Assembly: GCF_014652635.1 (NCBI RefSeq)
Contig: NZ_BMZE01000003.1
Location: forward strand, 501,268-565,267
Direction: 5' to 3'
Length of the DNA: 64,000 nt
From: Devosia pacifica
GTDB taxonomy: Bacteria; Pseudomonadota; Alphaproteobacteria; Rhizobiales; Devosiaceae
How positions within the stretch are numbered: position 1 is the stretch's first letter; the number at the start of each line of letters is the position of its first letter. A program made the translations under genes and the position numbers. This document shows, piece after piece, positions 24,644 to 33,124 of this stretch. Under the pieces are notes generated by a model. It ran no database searches. It was not told where the DNA came from and saw nothing but the letters and a program-made list of their open reading frames with translations.

Positions 24644-25543
24644 TCAGCGCCCCCCGAATCCGGAGCCGATGGTGATGCCTTTGTAGATGAACTGCTGAAG
24701 GATAACCGCCAGGATGACGCCGGGGATCATTGAGAGGGTCGCGCCGGCCATGATGTAATTCCAGGCCGTGCCCTGCTGTGTCTGGAACATGGTGAGGCCG
24801 AGTGGAAGCGTTGCCTTGTCCATACCGTTCACAACGATCAGCGGCCACAGGAAGTTGTTCCATTGTGCAATGAAAGTGAACAGCGACAGCAAACCGATCG
24901 CCGGCATTGCCATCGGCACAAAGATCGACACCAAAATCCGCAGGCGTGATGCGCCATCGATCAGCGCCGCTTCCTCGAGCTCTTTTGGAATCGACAGGAA
25001 GAACTGGCGCAAGAGGAATGCGCCGAACGAAGAGAACGCCATAGGCAGGATGAGGCCCTGATAGGTGTTGATCCAACCCACCCGGCTGATGATCAGAAAC
25101 AGCGGTATGACAAGCATGGCCTGCGGGATCATCAGCGTGCCGAGATAGGCGACGAGGATGCCCTCACGCCCCGGAAAACGCAGGCGAGCAAACGCATAGG
25201 CGGCCAGTGCCGACACAACAACCGTGATCGCTGTGACGCTGCCGGCAACGATCGCGCTGTTCAAAAAGAATTGGCCGAACGGCAGGTAGAGCCAGGCTTC
25301 GACGAAGTTGCCCCACTGCCATTCATTGGGAAACAGCCGCGGCGGGATGGCCAGCACCTCGGCATTGCCGCGCACTGCATTCGAAACCATCCAAAAGAAT
25401 GGGAACAGGAAGAACAGCGCGACGACGCATAAAAGGCCGTGATTGAGGACATCGAGGCCGATAGACGCGGCCGAGCGCTTGCGCCGGCGGGATTTGCGCC
25501 CGGCTTTGGCCGACGATGCTGGCGAAGCGGTTTCAGCTGTCAT
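24644..25543 (-). CDS. Sugar ABC transporter permease, MalG/UgpE type
   Basis: The 299-residue protein has a basic N-terminal tail (GRKSRRRKRS) and six membrane helices. The EAA loop is ELEEAALIDGASRLRILVSIFVP, typical of carbohydrate uptake transporter-1 permeases, and NNFLWPLIVV follows in helix 5. It overlaps the upstream permease gene by 11 bases and forms the inner-membrane heterodimer with it. With the fucosidase and fuconate dehydratase as neighbours, it likely imports fucose or fucosylated oligosaccharides. No ATPase gene is in this operon, so a shared MsmK/UgpC-type ATPase encoded elsewhere is needed. Confidence 0.9.
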   Translation of the reverse strand: MTAETASPASSAKAGRKSRRRKRSAASIGLDVLNHGLLCVVALFFLFPFFWMVSNAVRGNAEVLAIPPRLFPNEWQWGNFVEAWLYLPFGQFFLNSAIVAGSVTAITVVVSALAAYAFARLRFPGREGILVAYLGTLMIPQAMLVIPLFLIISRVGWINTYQGLILPMAFSSFGAFLLRQFFLSIPKELEEAALIDGASRLRILVSIFVPMAMPAIGLLSLFTFIAQWNNFLWPLIVVNGMDKATLPLGLTMFQTQQGTAWNYIMAGATLSMIPGVILAVILQQFIYKGITIGSGFGGR

Positions 25544-26453
25544 AATGCACCCATTTACGCTGGAGCCAGAACTGGAAGCCGGTGAGCATCATGATCAGGA
25601 CGAACATCACCCAGGCCATCGATGAGGCGTAGCCCATCTGATAGTTCTGAAATCCGTTCTGATAGATGGCGTAGCCGAGCGTTGCCGTAGACGAACCGGG
25701 GCCGCCGCTGGTCAGAACAAAGATCTGGTCGAAGACCTGAAGCGCCGTGATCGCGGTCATCACCGTGCCAAAAAAGATGGTCGGCGAAATCATCGGCAGA
25801 CGGATGTACCAGAAGCGCTGCCAGGCATTGGCACCGTCGATCTTGGCAGCTTCGAGATAGCTTTGCGGCACGAGATCGAGCGCAGCGTTGAACAGGATCA
25901 TGTTGTAGCCGACGCTCGCCCAAAGCGTGACGACAATGACGGCCTGCATGGCGAGATTGGGATCAAGCAGCAGGTTCGGAAAGTTCACCTGCAACAGATC
26001 GAGCACGTAATCCATCAGCCCGCCGGGCGTGAAGATCAAGAGCCAGACGATCGAGACGGCGATCGTTGGGGTGAAAGTCGGCATGAAAAAGATCACGCGG
26101 AACCAGCGCTGACCGATCTTGAGGCTCGAGATCCAGACAGCGAGGCCGATGGAGATCACGATGTTGAGGACGAGGTACTCGGCCGTAAAGAACAGCGTGT
26201 TGCCGAGGATCGTGAAAAAGATCGGATCTGTCGTGAACAGCCGCTGGAAGTTGGCGAGGCCAACAAAAGACGGCGGCGCGAGCAAAGACCAGTTGGTGAA
26301 ACTCAACCCCAGCGAAGCGACGATGGGAAAGAGCATGAAGGCCAGAAAGCCGATCAGGCTGGGCAGCAGGAAAAGGATCGCGGTGCCTGCTTCCCTTCGC
26401 GCCATGGAAGTGGGGCGCCGTGAGGTGGCAAGCGGCTCGGACGTTTGGGACAT
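25533..26453 (-). CDS. Sugar ABC transporter permease, MalF/UgpA type
   Basis: The 306-residue protein has six membrane helices and the EAA loop YLEAAKIDGANAWQRFWYIRLP, the MalF-side counterpart of the next permease. LTSGGPGSSTATLGYAIYQNGFQ near residue 240 is a common feature of this subfamily. It lies after the binding-protein gene, with a perfect palindrome in the 56-base gap, and overlaps the next permease gene. Substrate choice is set mainly by the binding protein; the context points to L-fucosides. Confidence 0.9.
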   Translation of the reverse strand: MSQTSEPLATSRRPTSMARREAGTAILFLLPSLIGFLAFMLFPIVASLGLSFTNWSLLAPPSFVGLANFQRLFTTDPIFFTILGNTLFFTAEYLVLNIVISIGLAVWISSLKIGQRWFRVIFFMPTFTPTIAVSIVWLLIFTPGGLMDYVLDLLQVNFPNLLLDPNLAMQAVIVVTLWASVGYNMILFNAALDLVPQSYLEAAKIDGANAWQRFWYIRLPMISPTIFFGTVMTAITALQVFDQIFVLTSGGPGSSTATLGYAIYQNGFQNYQMGYASSMAWVMFVLIMMLTGFQFWLQRKWVHYDS

Positions 26454-26472
26454 GATAACCTCGCCAAAGGGT

Positions 26473-26498
26473 CACCGCGGGGCGTACGCCCCGCGGTG
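26473..26498 (-). other. Perfect 26-bp palindrome between binding-protein and permease genes
   Basis: The arm CACCGCGGGGCGT is followed directly by its exact reverse complement, giving a 26-base perfect palindrome in the intercistronic gap 26454-26509. It lacks a T-run on the transcribed strand. Hairpins in this position of ABC importer operons are known to stabilise the binding-protein mRNA and lower downstream expression, which is the likely role here. Confidence 0.8.
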
Positions 26499-26509
26499 CT
26501 GGGGGGACC

Positions 26510-27736
26510 CTATTGGGTTGCGAGCGACTGGATGGTGTCCATCACCTGCTGCGGGCTCTGGTTGCCCGTCAGCGCCAGCGGGAAGTACTGGTTCATCAGG
26601 TTCTCGACCGTGTTCCAGTTGCTGGTGATCTCGTAGGTGGCCGAGTGCTCGAGGGAGTATTCGAGCGCTTCGCGGGCGCCATAGACATCTGCGGCGGCAA
26701 CATCGAACCAGGAGGCCTGCTGGGCAGTCCGCGCCGGCAGGGCACGGCCTTCGCTACCAAGATATTCGAGCGCTTCAGGGCCTGTCAGAACCTGGATGGC
26801 CCTCCACGCAGCATCCTTGTTGTCGCTGGTTGCCGCAATACCGAAGCCGGAGCCTGCGGTCACGGCTTCAAGGTCGCCTTCACCACGCGGCAGCGGCGCC
26901 AGACCGATCTCGAAATCGACATCCTGGGCCTTGTTGACCATCACCCACGGACCATCGACATACATTGCGATATTGCCGGAGTCGAAACGGCCGCTGGTGA
27001 TCGTGCCGGAATCCGGACCGCTGGCGACAACAGGCGCCACTTCCTGTTCGGTCACGAGGTTGGCAAGCGTTTCGGCTGCACCGACAGCTTCTGGGCTGTT
27101 CAGCGCAAGGTTGCCGTCCTCGTCGAGATAATCGACACCCAGTGCCGAGGAGAACATGGCGTAGTCGACCGGATAGAAGCCGAAGCCGTAATTGCCGTCG
27201 CTGGTGAGAGCCTGCGCCTTTTCGGTAAAATCTTCGATTGTCCAGCCGGGCTCTGGCAGTTCGACCCCGGCTTCCTCGAAGCGGTCCTTGTTGTAAAAGA
27301 TCATCCACGGGCCGACGTCGTATGGCAGCGCATAGACGGTGTCATCGACAGAAAGGCCACCGACGATCGAGGAATCGAAGGCATCGATGTCGAAGCCGTC
27401 GCCATCAATGCGTTCGTTGAGAGGCTCGAGGATCTGGTAGAAGTTCGGCGCACGCAGCGATTGCATCGCAACAATATCGCCCAACTGGCCGGAAGCGGCC
27501 TGGACCGGGAGCCGGGTCCAGTAATCGCCCCATGATGCCGTCTGCAGGTCGATGGTGATGTCCGGATGCTGTTCGGTGACCATGTCTGCCAAGTGCCGCC
27601 ACACGGCGGTTTCGGCGTCGCTACCGCTCCACATTGTCCAGGTGAGCGTCACAGGCTCGTCCTGGGCTATCGCGGCCTGCAATGGCAAAGCTGCGCCAAG
27701 CAGCGCAATGGCAGTCAGTCTAGTCAGTGTCCTCAT
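26510..27736 (-). CDS. Sugar ABC transporter solute-binding protein
   Basis: A strong AAAGGAGG site lies just upstream of the ATG at 27736. The 408-residue protein has a Sec signal peptide (cleavage near AAIAQ|DEP). It has the layout of family 1 extracellular binding proteins: VTLTWTMWSGSDAETAVW at the N terminus, a GDIVAMQSLRAPNFYQILEPLNERI hinge region and NIAMYVDGPWVMVN. This receptor gives the importer its specificity. It is second in the operon after a cytoplasmic fucosidase gene, so L-fucose-containing oligosaccharides are the best guess for ligand. Confidence 0.9.
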   Translation of the reverse strand: MRTLTRLTAIALLGAALPLQAAIAQDEPVTLTWTMWSGSDAETAVWRHLADMVTEQHPDITIDLQTASWGDYWTRLPVQAASGQLGDIVAMQSLRAPNFYQILEPLNERIDGDGFDIDAFDSSIVGGLSVDDTVYALPYDVGPWMIFYNKDRFEEAGVELPEPGWTIEDFTEKAQALTSDGNYGFGFYPVDYAMFSSALGVDYLDEDGNLALNSPEAVGAAETLANLVTEQEVAPVVASGPDSGTITSGRFDSGNIAMYVDGPWVMVNKAQDVDFEIGLAPLPRGEGDLEAVTAGSGFGIAATSDNKDAAWRAIQVLTGPEALEYLGSEGRALPARTAQQASWFDVAAADVYGAREALEYSLEHSATYEITSNWNTVENLMNQYFPLALTGNQSPQQVMDTIQSLATQ

Positions 27737-27802
27737 GGTTTCCTCCTTTGATGACCATGATGGGACGACGCCCCGCGCCGTCCCTCCCCTCGCAAAAGAT
27801 GA

Positions 27803-29125
27803 TCAGCGCTTCAGGAAGAGCTCGATCACCGGAACCGTCACGCCGGGTTTCTTGACGGGAAGCTCCAAAGTCACCGTCCCCTTCGGCACCGCCACGCCGA
27901 CATTGCTGTCGACCTCTTCGGCAGACTCGAGCCAGTGGACTTCGCTGGCGTCGTGCAGGAACTGTGCGTAGTCGAATGTGCCCGCCATACCCTCGAGATG
28001 GATGTGCCGGAACGGCCAGCTATAGATGTGCAGGTAGAGCCGATCGCCGCGCTGCGTGAAGCGGCAGTCACGCGGCGCCTCGAACTCGGACACGCCGGCG
28101 CCGTAGATCGAGCGGCCATGCAGCCGCATCCACTCGCCGTATGCCTCAAGCGCCTGGTTGGCGCGCTCATCGAAGGTGCCGCGCCCGGTCGGGCCGACAT
28201 TCATCAGCAGATTGCCGCCAAGCGATACCGAGTCGACCAGCAGCTTGATCAACTGGTCGGGATCCTTCCAGGTATCTTCGTCGCGGTGATAACCCCATGA
28301 ACCGGAGAAGGTGTGACAGGCCTCCCAGGTGACCTCCTGGCCCTTGATCGTCGGGGCGACGCGTGGCGTGTACTGCTCTGGCGTCGTCATGTCCGGCAGG
28401 TAACCCTCCTCCTCCAGCAGATCGAGGCGGTTGTTGACCATGATGCCCGGCTGCAACTCACGCACAAGAGCCAGCAGCTTGTCGCTTTCCCAATCCTTGT
28501 GGCCCTTGCCGGGCAGACCGCGATACTCGCGCTTCGGGTAGCTGAAATCGAACCAGATGATGTCGATCTTGCCGTAATTGGTCAGCAGCTCGCGCACCTG
28601 GTCGCGCATGTAAGCCGCATAGCGGGTCATGTCGCGGCCGGAATTGAGCTGCTCGACGCCCGGATGATTGCGCTGCGGATGGTGCACGTCGATAGTGAAA
28701 TCGGGGTGATGCCAATCGATCAGCGAGTAATAAAAGCCGATCTTTAGACCTTCGGCCCGGAATGCCTCCACGTACTCGGCGAGCAGGTCACGGCCAATCG
28801 GCGTATTGGTCGCCTTATACTCTGTGACCTGACTGTCCCACAGGCAGAAGCCTTCATGGTGCTTGCTGGTGAGAACGGCATACTTCATGCCGGCCTGCTT
28901 TGCGCGGCGCGCCCATTCGCGTGCATCGTAAAGGTCGGGATCGAAATGCTCGAAGTACTTCTCGTAGTCCTCCGGCGCAATTTCCTCGCGGTTCTTCAGC
29001 CACTCATGGCGTGCACCGAGTGCGTACAGCCCCCAGTGAATGAACATGCCGAAACGGTCGGCGACGAACCAGTCCTTCTTGTCCTCTGCCAACACCAGAT
29101 CTTTGACGGAAATGGCTTCGTTCAC
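27803..29125 (-). CDS. Alpha-L-fucosidase, GH29 family, without signal peptide
   Basis: I take the GTG at 29125 as start because GAGGAGG lies seven bases upstream; the frame from 29161 adds an unrelated leader. The 440-residue protein opens with FGMFIHWGLYALGARHEW and has YAVLTSKHHEGFCLWDS, both GH29 hallmarks. The catalytic nucleophile is D193 in DIIWFDFSYP. A short C-terminal beta-domain follows (residues 350-440). There is no export signal, so it should cleave fucosides in the cytosol after import. It is the first gene of the operon running to 23365 and diverges from a GntR regulator. Confidence 0.93.
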   Translation of the reverse strand: MNEAISVKDLVLAEDKKDWFVADRFGMFIHWGLYALGARHEWLKNREEIAPEDYEKYFEHFDPDLYDAREWARRAKQAGMKYAVLTSKHHEGFCLWDSQVTEYKATNTPIGRDLLAEYVEAFRAEGLKIGFYYSLIDWHHPDFTIDVHHPQRNHPGVEQLNSGRDMTRYAAYMRDQVRELLTNYGKIDIIWFDFSYPKREYRGLPGKGHKDWESDKLLALVRELQPGIMVNNRLDLLEEEGYLPDMTTPEQYTPRVAPTIKGQEVTWEACHTFSGSWGYHRDEDTWKDPDQLIKLLVDSVSLGGNLLMNVGPTGRGTFDERANQALEAYGEWMRLHGRSIYGAGVSEFEAPRDCRFTQRGDRLYLHIYSWPFRHIHLEGMAGTFDYAQFLHDASEVHWLESAEEVDSNVGVAVPKGTVTLELPVKKPGVTVPVIELFLKR

Positions 29126-29233
29126 GCTCGTCCTCCTCAGGCGCCCGGCGCCGGTCTGCAATTTCTGCGCTGCGAAGGCCTCCCCTCCCCAGCAAACGCC
29201 AACACGATGAACTCAGGCTGCTTGGCTGTCAAG

Positions 29234-29244
29234 TGGCCTGACCA
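29234..29244. promoter_or_regulatory. Candidate GntR/FadR-type operator in the fucose divergent region
   Basis: TGGCCTGACCA lies midway between the fucosidase GTG at 29125 and the GntR start at 29316. It matches the TNGTNNNACNA half-palindrome seen for FadR-group GntR proteins at all but one fixed position. The location suits joint control of both promoters. The motif is short and was found by eye. Confidence 0.35.
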
Positions 29245-29315
29245 GTAGACTTCGCCTCTTGCCGGCTGTAAGTTAGCTAGTGCATCGCCCGTGCCGTTCG
29301 GGCATTGTTGGGGGA

Positions 29316-30008
29316 ATGATGAAGCTTCAGTCGGTGTCCAACCGCAAACTTTACGTCCAGATCGCAGACCAGATCCGCGAATTGATTGCCACCGGCGCGA
29401 TGTCTGCCGATCAGCAACTGCCATCGGAACGGGACCTCGCGGCCGAACTCGGGGTCAGCCGACCGACGGTGCGCGAAGCGCTGATTGCGCTCGAGGTCGC
29501 CGGACTTATCGATATTCGAGTCGGTGTTGGCGCGTTTGTTCGTCGCGGGGTCAATGGGGTTCAGGTCCTCGATCAAAGCCATTCGCCGGTCGAGGTGATG
29601 AAGGTGCGGCTTATGACCGAACCGGAAGCCGCGGCGCTTGCGGCCGAGAATGCCGACGAGGCAACCCACAAGCGGCTGCAAGGTGTTATTGCCGACATGC
29701 GCTGGGATACCCAGCAAGGCCAATGGTCATCAAGCCGCGACGAGATGCTGCATATGAGCATCGCCGATGCCTGCAACAACAGCGTTTTGCGTGAGGTTCT
29801 GGCGACGCTCTGGCGGTCCCGAAACGAAGATCTCGACCGTCGCTTTCACTCGCATCTGGCTGAAATTTCCGAGTTGCGCAGCCATATTCTGGTCGATCAC
29901 CAGGCAATCGTTGAAGCGATCCTTTCCGGCAATCCCGAGGGTGCCCGCACTGCGATGAGCGAACACTTGCGGTATGTCGAGAACGCGATGTTCTCGATCT
30001 GGGACTAA
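29316..30008 (+). CDS. GntR-family transcriptional regulator, FadR subgroup
   Basis: Two consecutive ATG codons at 29316 and 29319 follow GGGGGA; either gives about 230 residues. The N-terminal winged helix (residues 5-75) contains LPSERDLAAELGVSRPTVREALIALEVAGLI and the wing VGVGAFVRR. The C-terminal helical FCD domain (about 90-230) has the metal/ligand histidines in EMLHMSIADACNN, HSHL and LVDHQAIVEAI. It is divergent from the fucosidase operon and probably represses it until a fucose-derived acid or sugar binds. It may also control itself. Confidence 0.9.
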   Translation: MMKLQSVSNRKLYVQIADQIRELIATGAMSADQQLPSERDLAAELGVSRPTVREALIALEVAGLIDIRVGVGAFVRRGVNGVQVLDQSHSPVEVMKVRLMTEPEAAALAAENADEATHKRLQGVIADMRWDTQQGQWSSSRDEMLHMSIADACNNSVLREVLATLWRSRNEDLDRRFHSHLAEISELRSHILVDHQAIVEAILSGNPEGARTAMSEHLRYVENAMFSIWD

Positions 30009-30160
30009 AGCTTCGTTCGTTAAGCGAAATATCGCGTCAATACCCTGAACCCGGTATACCCCGCTCCCGGTGACTGCCTTAAGCGTTGCGCGAGGTTGCC
30101 GAGCGCTTCTGAAAGTCTATCCCGCTCGACGACAGTAATTTCCAACGTGGGGCAGGAAAC

Positions 30161-31018
30161 ATGGAATTCGATTTTACAGCATTCGCCGAACTATCCATCC
30201 AAGTGACGATCGATACGCTTGAGGCGTATGGCGATCTGACCCAGATGTTTCCGGTTGAAACGATCATCAACACAGCGCCTCCAGGAGCCTTGACGCCGCA
30301 GACCGAAGAACTGCTGCGCTATATCTGGGATCATCCGGAACTGGTCGAAGCCGGCAAGCAGGAGTTGCTGTCAGCGCTCAGGGACTACGATCCATCCACC
30401 ATTCTCGCCGATGTGCCAGGCCTTGCCGGAGACGGCAGCACCCCGACGACCCCCGAGGAGCCGACAACCGGCGTCGTCACCGAGGTCGACGGCCTGAATG
30501 TCGTGACCTACACCCTGCCCTATAGCGGCATTGAAATTACCGTCGAGGGCAATACGGCGCATATCTTCGGGGCCGGCATCGACGACACGCTGACGGATCT
30601 TGATCGCCTCGAATTCCTCGATGGCACGGTGGCGCTCGACTACGATGGGTCGGCGGGCGACCTCTATGCAATTTATGGCGCGAGCCTGAACCGCGAACCC
30701 GACAGTGAAGGCTTCCGCTGGTGGCTCGACCGTCTCGATGCCGGTGCGGAAACCTACCAGAGTGCCGCCGAAAAATTCATTGTCTCCGAAGAGTTCCAGG
30801 CGACTTACGGAGCACTCGTCGACAACGCCGAGGCCTTTATCGAGGCGCTTTACAGCAACATTCTGGGACGTGAAGCCGACGATTCCGGCTTCTCCTACTG
30901 GACCGAGCTTTATGCGGCCGGAGACGTTTCGGTCTATGAAGCGTTGGTCGGCTTCTCCGCCTCCGCAGAGAACATGGCGAACATTCAGGCCGCCTTCGCT
31001 GACGGCTTCTTCTTCTAA
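30161..31018 (+). CDS. DUF4214 protein, probable type I secretion substrate (285 aa)
   Basis: The 285-residue acidic protein has no signal peptide and no cysteine. Residues 105-160 form a short beta-rich region (ITVEGNTAHIFGAGIDDTLTDLDRLEF, then LDGTVALD) like the spacer found before DUF4214 repeats in secreted proteins. Residues 165-275 hold two DUF4214 units: DLYAIYGASLNREPDSEGFRWWLDR and FIEALYSNILGREADDSGFSYWTEL. It ends in the hydrophobic ADGFFF, which fits an uncleaved C-terminal secretion signal. A hairpin terminator follows, and the type I secretion ATPase gene is next. Its function may be adhesion or matrix building; this is inferred. Confidence 0.85.
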   Translation: MEFDFTAFAELSIQVTIDTLEAYGDLTQMFPVETIINTAPPGALTPQTEELLRYIWDHPELVEAGKQELLSALRDYDPSTILADVPGLAGDGSTPTTPEEPTTGVVTEVDGLNVVTYTLPYSGIEITVEGNTAHIFGAGIDDTLTDLDRLEFLDGTVALDYDGSAGDLYAIYGASLNREPDSEGFRWWLDRLDAGAETYQSAAEKFIVSEEFQATYGALVDNAEAFIEALYSNILGREADDSGFSYWTELYAAGDVSVYEALVGFSASAENMANIQAAFADGFFF

Positions 31019-31326
31019 GATTGAAACGCTACGGGCGCGGCGTTGCTCCAACACGCTGCGCCCGTGCGACATTTTCGGCACATGCCTTAGTTCGGTCCAC
31101 TTTGTGAGGCATCTGCCCCGGCCAGCGGGCTTGTGCGCGCGGCCGCCGCGCGGTACGAGGGACGTGTACGCACGAGAACACTTTGTTGATCTCCTTTATG
31201 AGACATTGTTCTGCCTGATTGTGAATAACGGGCCCCGGGATTATTATTGTTCGCCCGACGCTCATCCAGGTATTTGGCATCGGCGTATGGCCCCCATTTC
31301 GGGCACCGCAACCGCGTAGGTATTTC
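31019..31326 (+). other. Gap between DUF4214 gene and secretion ATPase gene
   Basis: This 308-base gap begins with the terminator hairpin at 31031-31065. The rest shows no open frame with a ribosome site. It should hold the promoter of the secretion operon that starts at 31327, in the AT-richer part around 31180-31260, but I cannot assign -35 and -10 boxes. Confidence 0.5.
31031..31065 (+). terminator. Terminator-like hairpin after the 285-aa DUF4214 gene
   Basis: ACGGGCGCGGCGT (31031-31043) pairs with ACGCTGCGCCCGT (31053-31065) at 12 of 13 positions, beginning 13 bases after the stop codon. It is followed by GCGACATTTT, a weak T-run. Confidence 0.65.
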
Positions 31327-33039
31327 ATGAACGGAAATAACGTCTTCTCCGACGCCCTCAAGACCTATCGTTCGGTCTTGGTCACGACGATTGTTTTCAG
31401 CGCGGCAATTAACGCGCTGATGTTCGTCGGTCCGCTTTACATGCTGCAGGTCTATGACCGGGTGCTGCAAAGCCGCAGCGAGATGACGCTGCTGGTGCTG
31501 ACGGGGATCGCTGTCGCGATGCTTGCGGTTTACGGCGTGATGGAATGGCTGCGCTCGCGGGTTCTGGTGCGCGCCGGACTACGATTCGACAATCAGCTTT
31601 CGAGTCCGCTGTTCAACCGCGTGGTTACGAGCACGCTGACGCAACCGGCGTCGCGCTCCGAGTTTGCGCTGATGGATATCGATCGGCTGCGTGAATTTTT
31701 CACCGGCACAGGTCTGATCGCGCTTTGCGACGTGCCGTGGGTTCCGGTGTTTCTGGTTATCTGTTTCGTGTTTCACCCACTGCTCGGCTGGGTTGCGACA
31801 GGCGGCGCCGTGATAATCTTCGTTCTGGCGGTTCTCAACGAAGTCACGACGCGCAAGACCTTGGGGCAAGCCAACAGCCACTCGCAGGCAGCCCAGCACT
31901 TCGCCAACACCACACTGCAGAACGTTGAAGTGATCCGCGCCCTTGGCATGGAGCAGCACCTGCGTAGCCGCTGGGCAACGATGCATCGCCGTATGCTCGA
32001 GATGCAGGCCATCGCCAGCGACCGCGCCGGCGTGCTGCTGTCGATGTCGAAATTCGTGCGCATGGGCCTGCAGGTCGCCATTCTCGGCACCGGCGCCTAT
32101 CTGGCGCTGGAGGGACAGATCTCGCCGGGCATGATGATCGCTGCCTCAATCATGATGGGGCGCGCGCTTGCCCCGGTCGATCAGGTCGTCGGCCAGTGGA
32201 AGCAGGTCATCGGCGCCCGCCAGGCTTATGCCCGCCTCAAGCAGATGTTCGCGACCGTCCCCGGCGAAGAGCAGCACACCCAGTTGCCTCGCCCGGAAGG
32301 ACGAGTGTCGGCCGAGCAGCTGGTTATCGCGGCGCCCGGATCGCGCACACCGATCGTTCAGGGCGTATCGTTTGAAATCGCTGCCGGTGAGACACTGGCT
32401 CTCGTTGGCCCGAGCGGCGCCGGTAAGTCGAGCCTCGTGCGCGCGCTTGTTGGTGTGTGGCACCCGCTGGCCGGCACCGTGCGCATCGATGGTTCAGAAA
32501 TGGACCACTGGAACCGGGACGAGCTCGGCCAATATCTCGGATACCTTCCACAGAACGTCGAGCTGTTTGCCGGCACCATCGCTGAGAACATCGCGCGCTT
32601 CCGCGAGGCGACATCCGACCAGGTGATCTTGGCGGCTCAGAAGGCGGGCTGTCACGAGCTGATCCAGAGCCTTCCCGACGGCTATGAAACGCAGATCGGC
32701 GTCGGTGGCCAGCAACTGTCCGGCGGTCAGCGCCAGCGTGTCGGCCTGGCCCGCGCGCTGTTCGATGATCCGGCGCTTGTGGTGCTCGACGAGCCGAATG
32801 CCAATCTCGACATGGAGGGCGAGGACGCCCTCGTGCAGGCGCTCAAGGCGCTCAAAGAGAACGGGCGGACTGTTGTTTTTGTCAGCCACAAAATGGGGCT
32901 GCTGGCCCTTTCCGACAAGACACTGATCATGGCGGATGGCCGCATGCGCGCATTCGGTCCGACCCGCGAGGTCCTGCAGCCGAAGGCTGCTCCCGGGGGG
33001 CGCCAGAACGCCGCGCAGATCGGCCAGATGTCTGCGTAA
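31327..33039 (+). CDS. prsD: Type I secretion system permease/ATPase, PrsD/AprD type
   Basis: The 570-residue protein has an N-terminal membrane domain starting right away (VLVTTIVFSAAINALMFVGPLYMLQVYDRVL), as in PrsD/AprD/RsaD, with no C39-type peptidase domain. The ATPase part has Walker A GPSGAGKSS, signature QLSGGQRQRVGLARAL, Walker B LVVLDEPNANLD and the switch histidine in VFVSHKMG. Such ATPases recognise uncleaved C-terminal signals on RTX-type and other proteins. It is followed 85 bases later by the adaptor gene. DUF4214 proteins on both sides and the M10 protease are the likely cargo. Confidence 0.94.
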   Translation: MNGNNVFSDALKTYRSVLVTTIVFSAAINALMFVGPLYMLQVYDRVLQSRSEMTLLVLTGIAVAMLAVYGVMEWLRSRVLVRAGLRFDNQLSSPLFNRVVTSTLTQPASRSEFALMDIDRLREFFTGTGLIALCDVPWVPVFLVICFVFHPLLGWVATGGAVIIFVLAVLNEVTTRKTLGQANSHSQAAQHFANTTLQNVEVIRALGMEQHLRSRWATMHRRMLEMQAIASDRAGVLLSMSKFVRMGLQVAILGTGAYLALEGQISPGMMIAASIMMGRALAPVDQVVGQWKQVIGARQAYARLKQMFATVPGEEQHTQLPRPEGRVSAEQLVIAAPGSRTPIVQGVSFEIAAGETLALVGPSGAGKSSLVRALVGVWHPLAGTVRIDGSEMDHWNRDELGQYLGYLPQNVELFAGTIAENIARFREATSDQVILAAQKAGCHELIQSLPDGYETQIGVGGQQLSGGQRQRVGLARALFDDPALVVLDEPNANLDMEGEDALVQALKALKENGRTVVFVSHKMGLLALSDKTLIMADGRMRAFGPTREVLQPKAAPGGRQNAAQIGQMSA

Positions 33040-33124
33040 CAATACGGATTTGCTCAAGCGGGCGTGACTTGCAAGTGATCCCGCCAGCACTGATAGCTTG
33101 CCCCACCAGGCATTGAGGTGATTC

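Noticed and set aside
30161..31018. RTX toxin identity for the 285-residue protein
   Set aside because: It has no GGxGxD nonapeptide repeats; only DUF4214 units and a short beta-rich spacer are present.
31327..33039. Peptidase-containing (C39) bacteriocin exporter
   Set aside because: The protein begins directly with the membrane domain and lacks the N-terminal C39 cysteine and histidine motifs.
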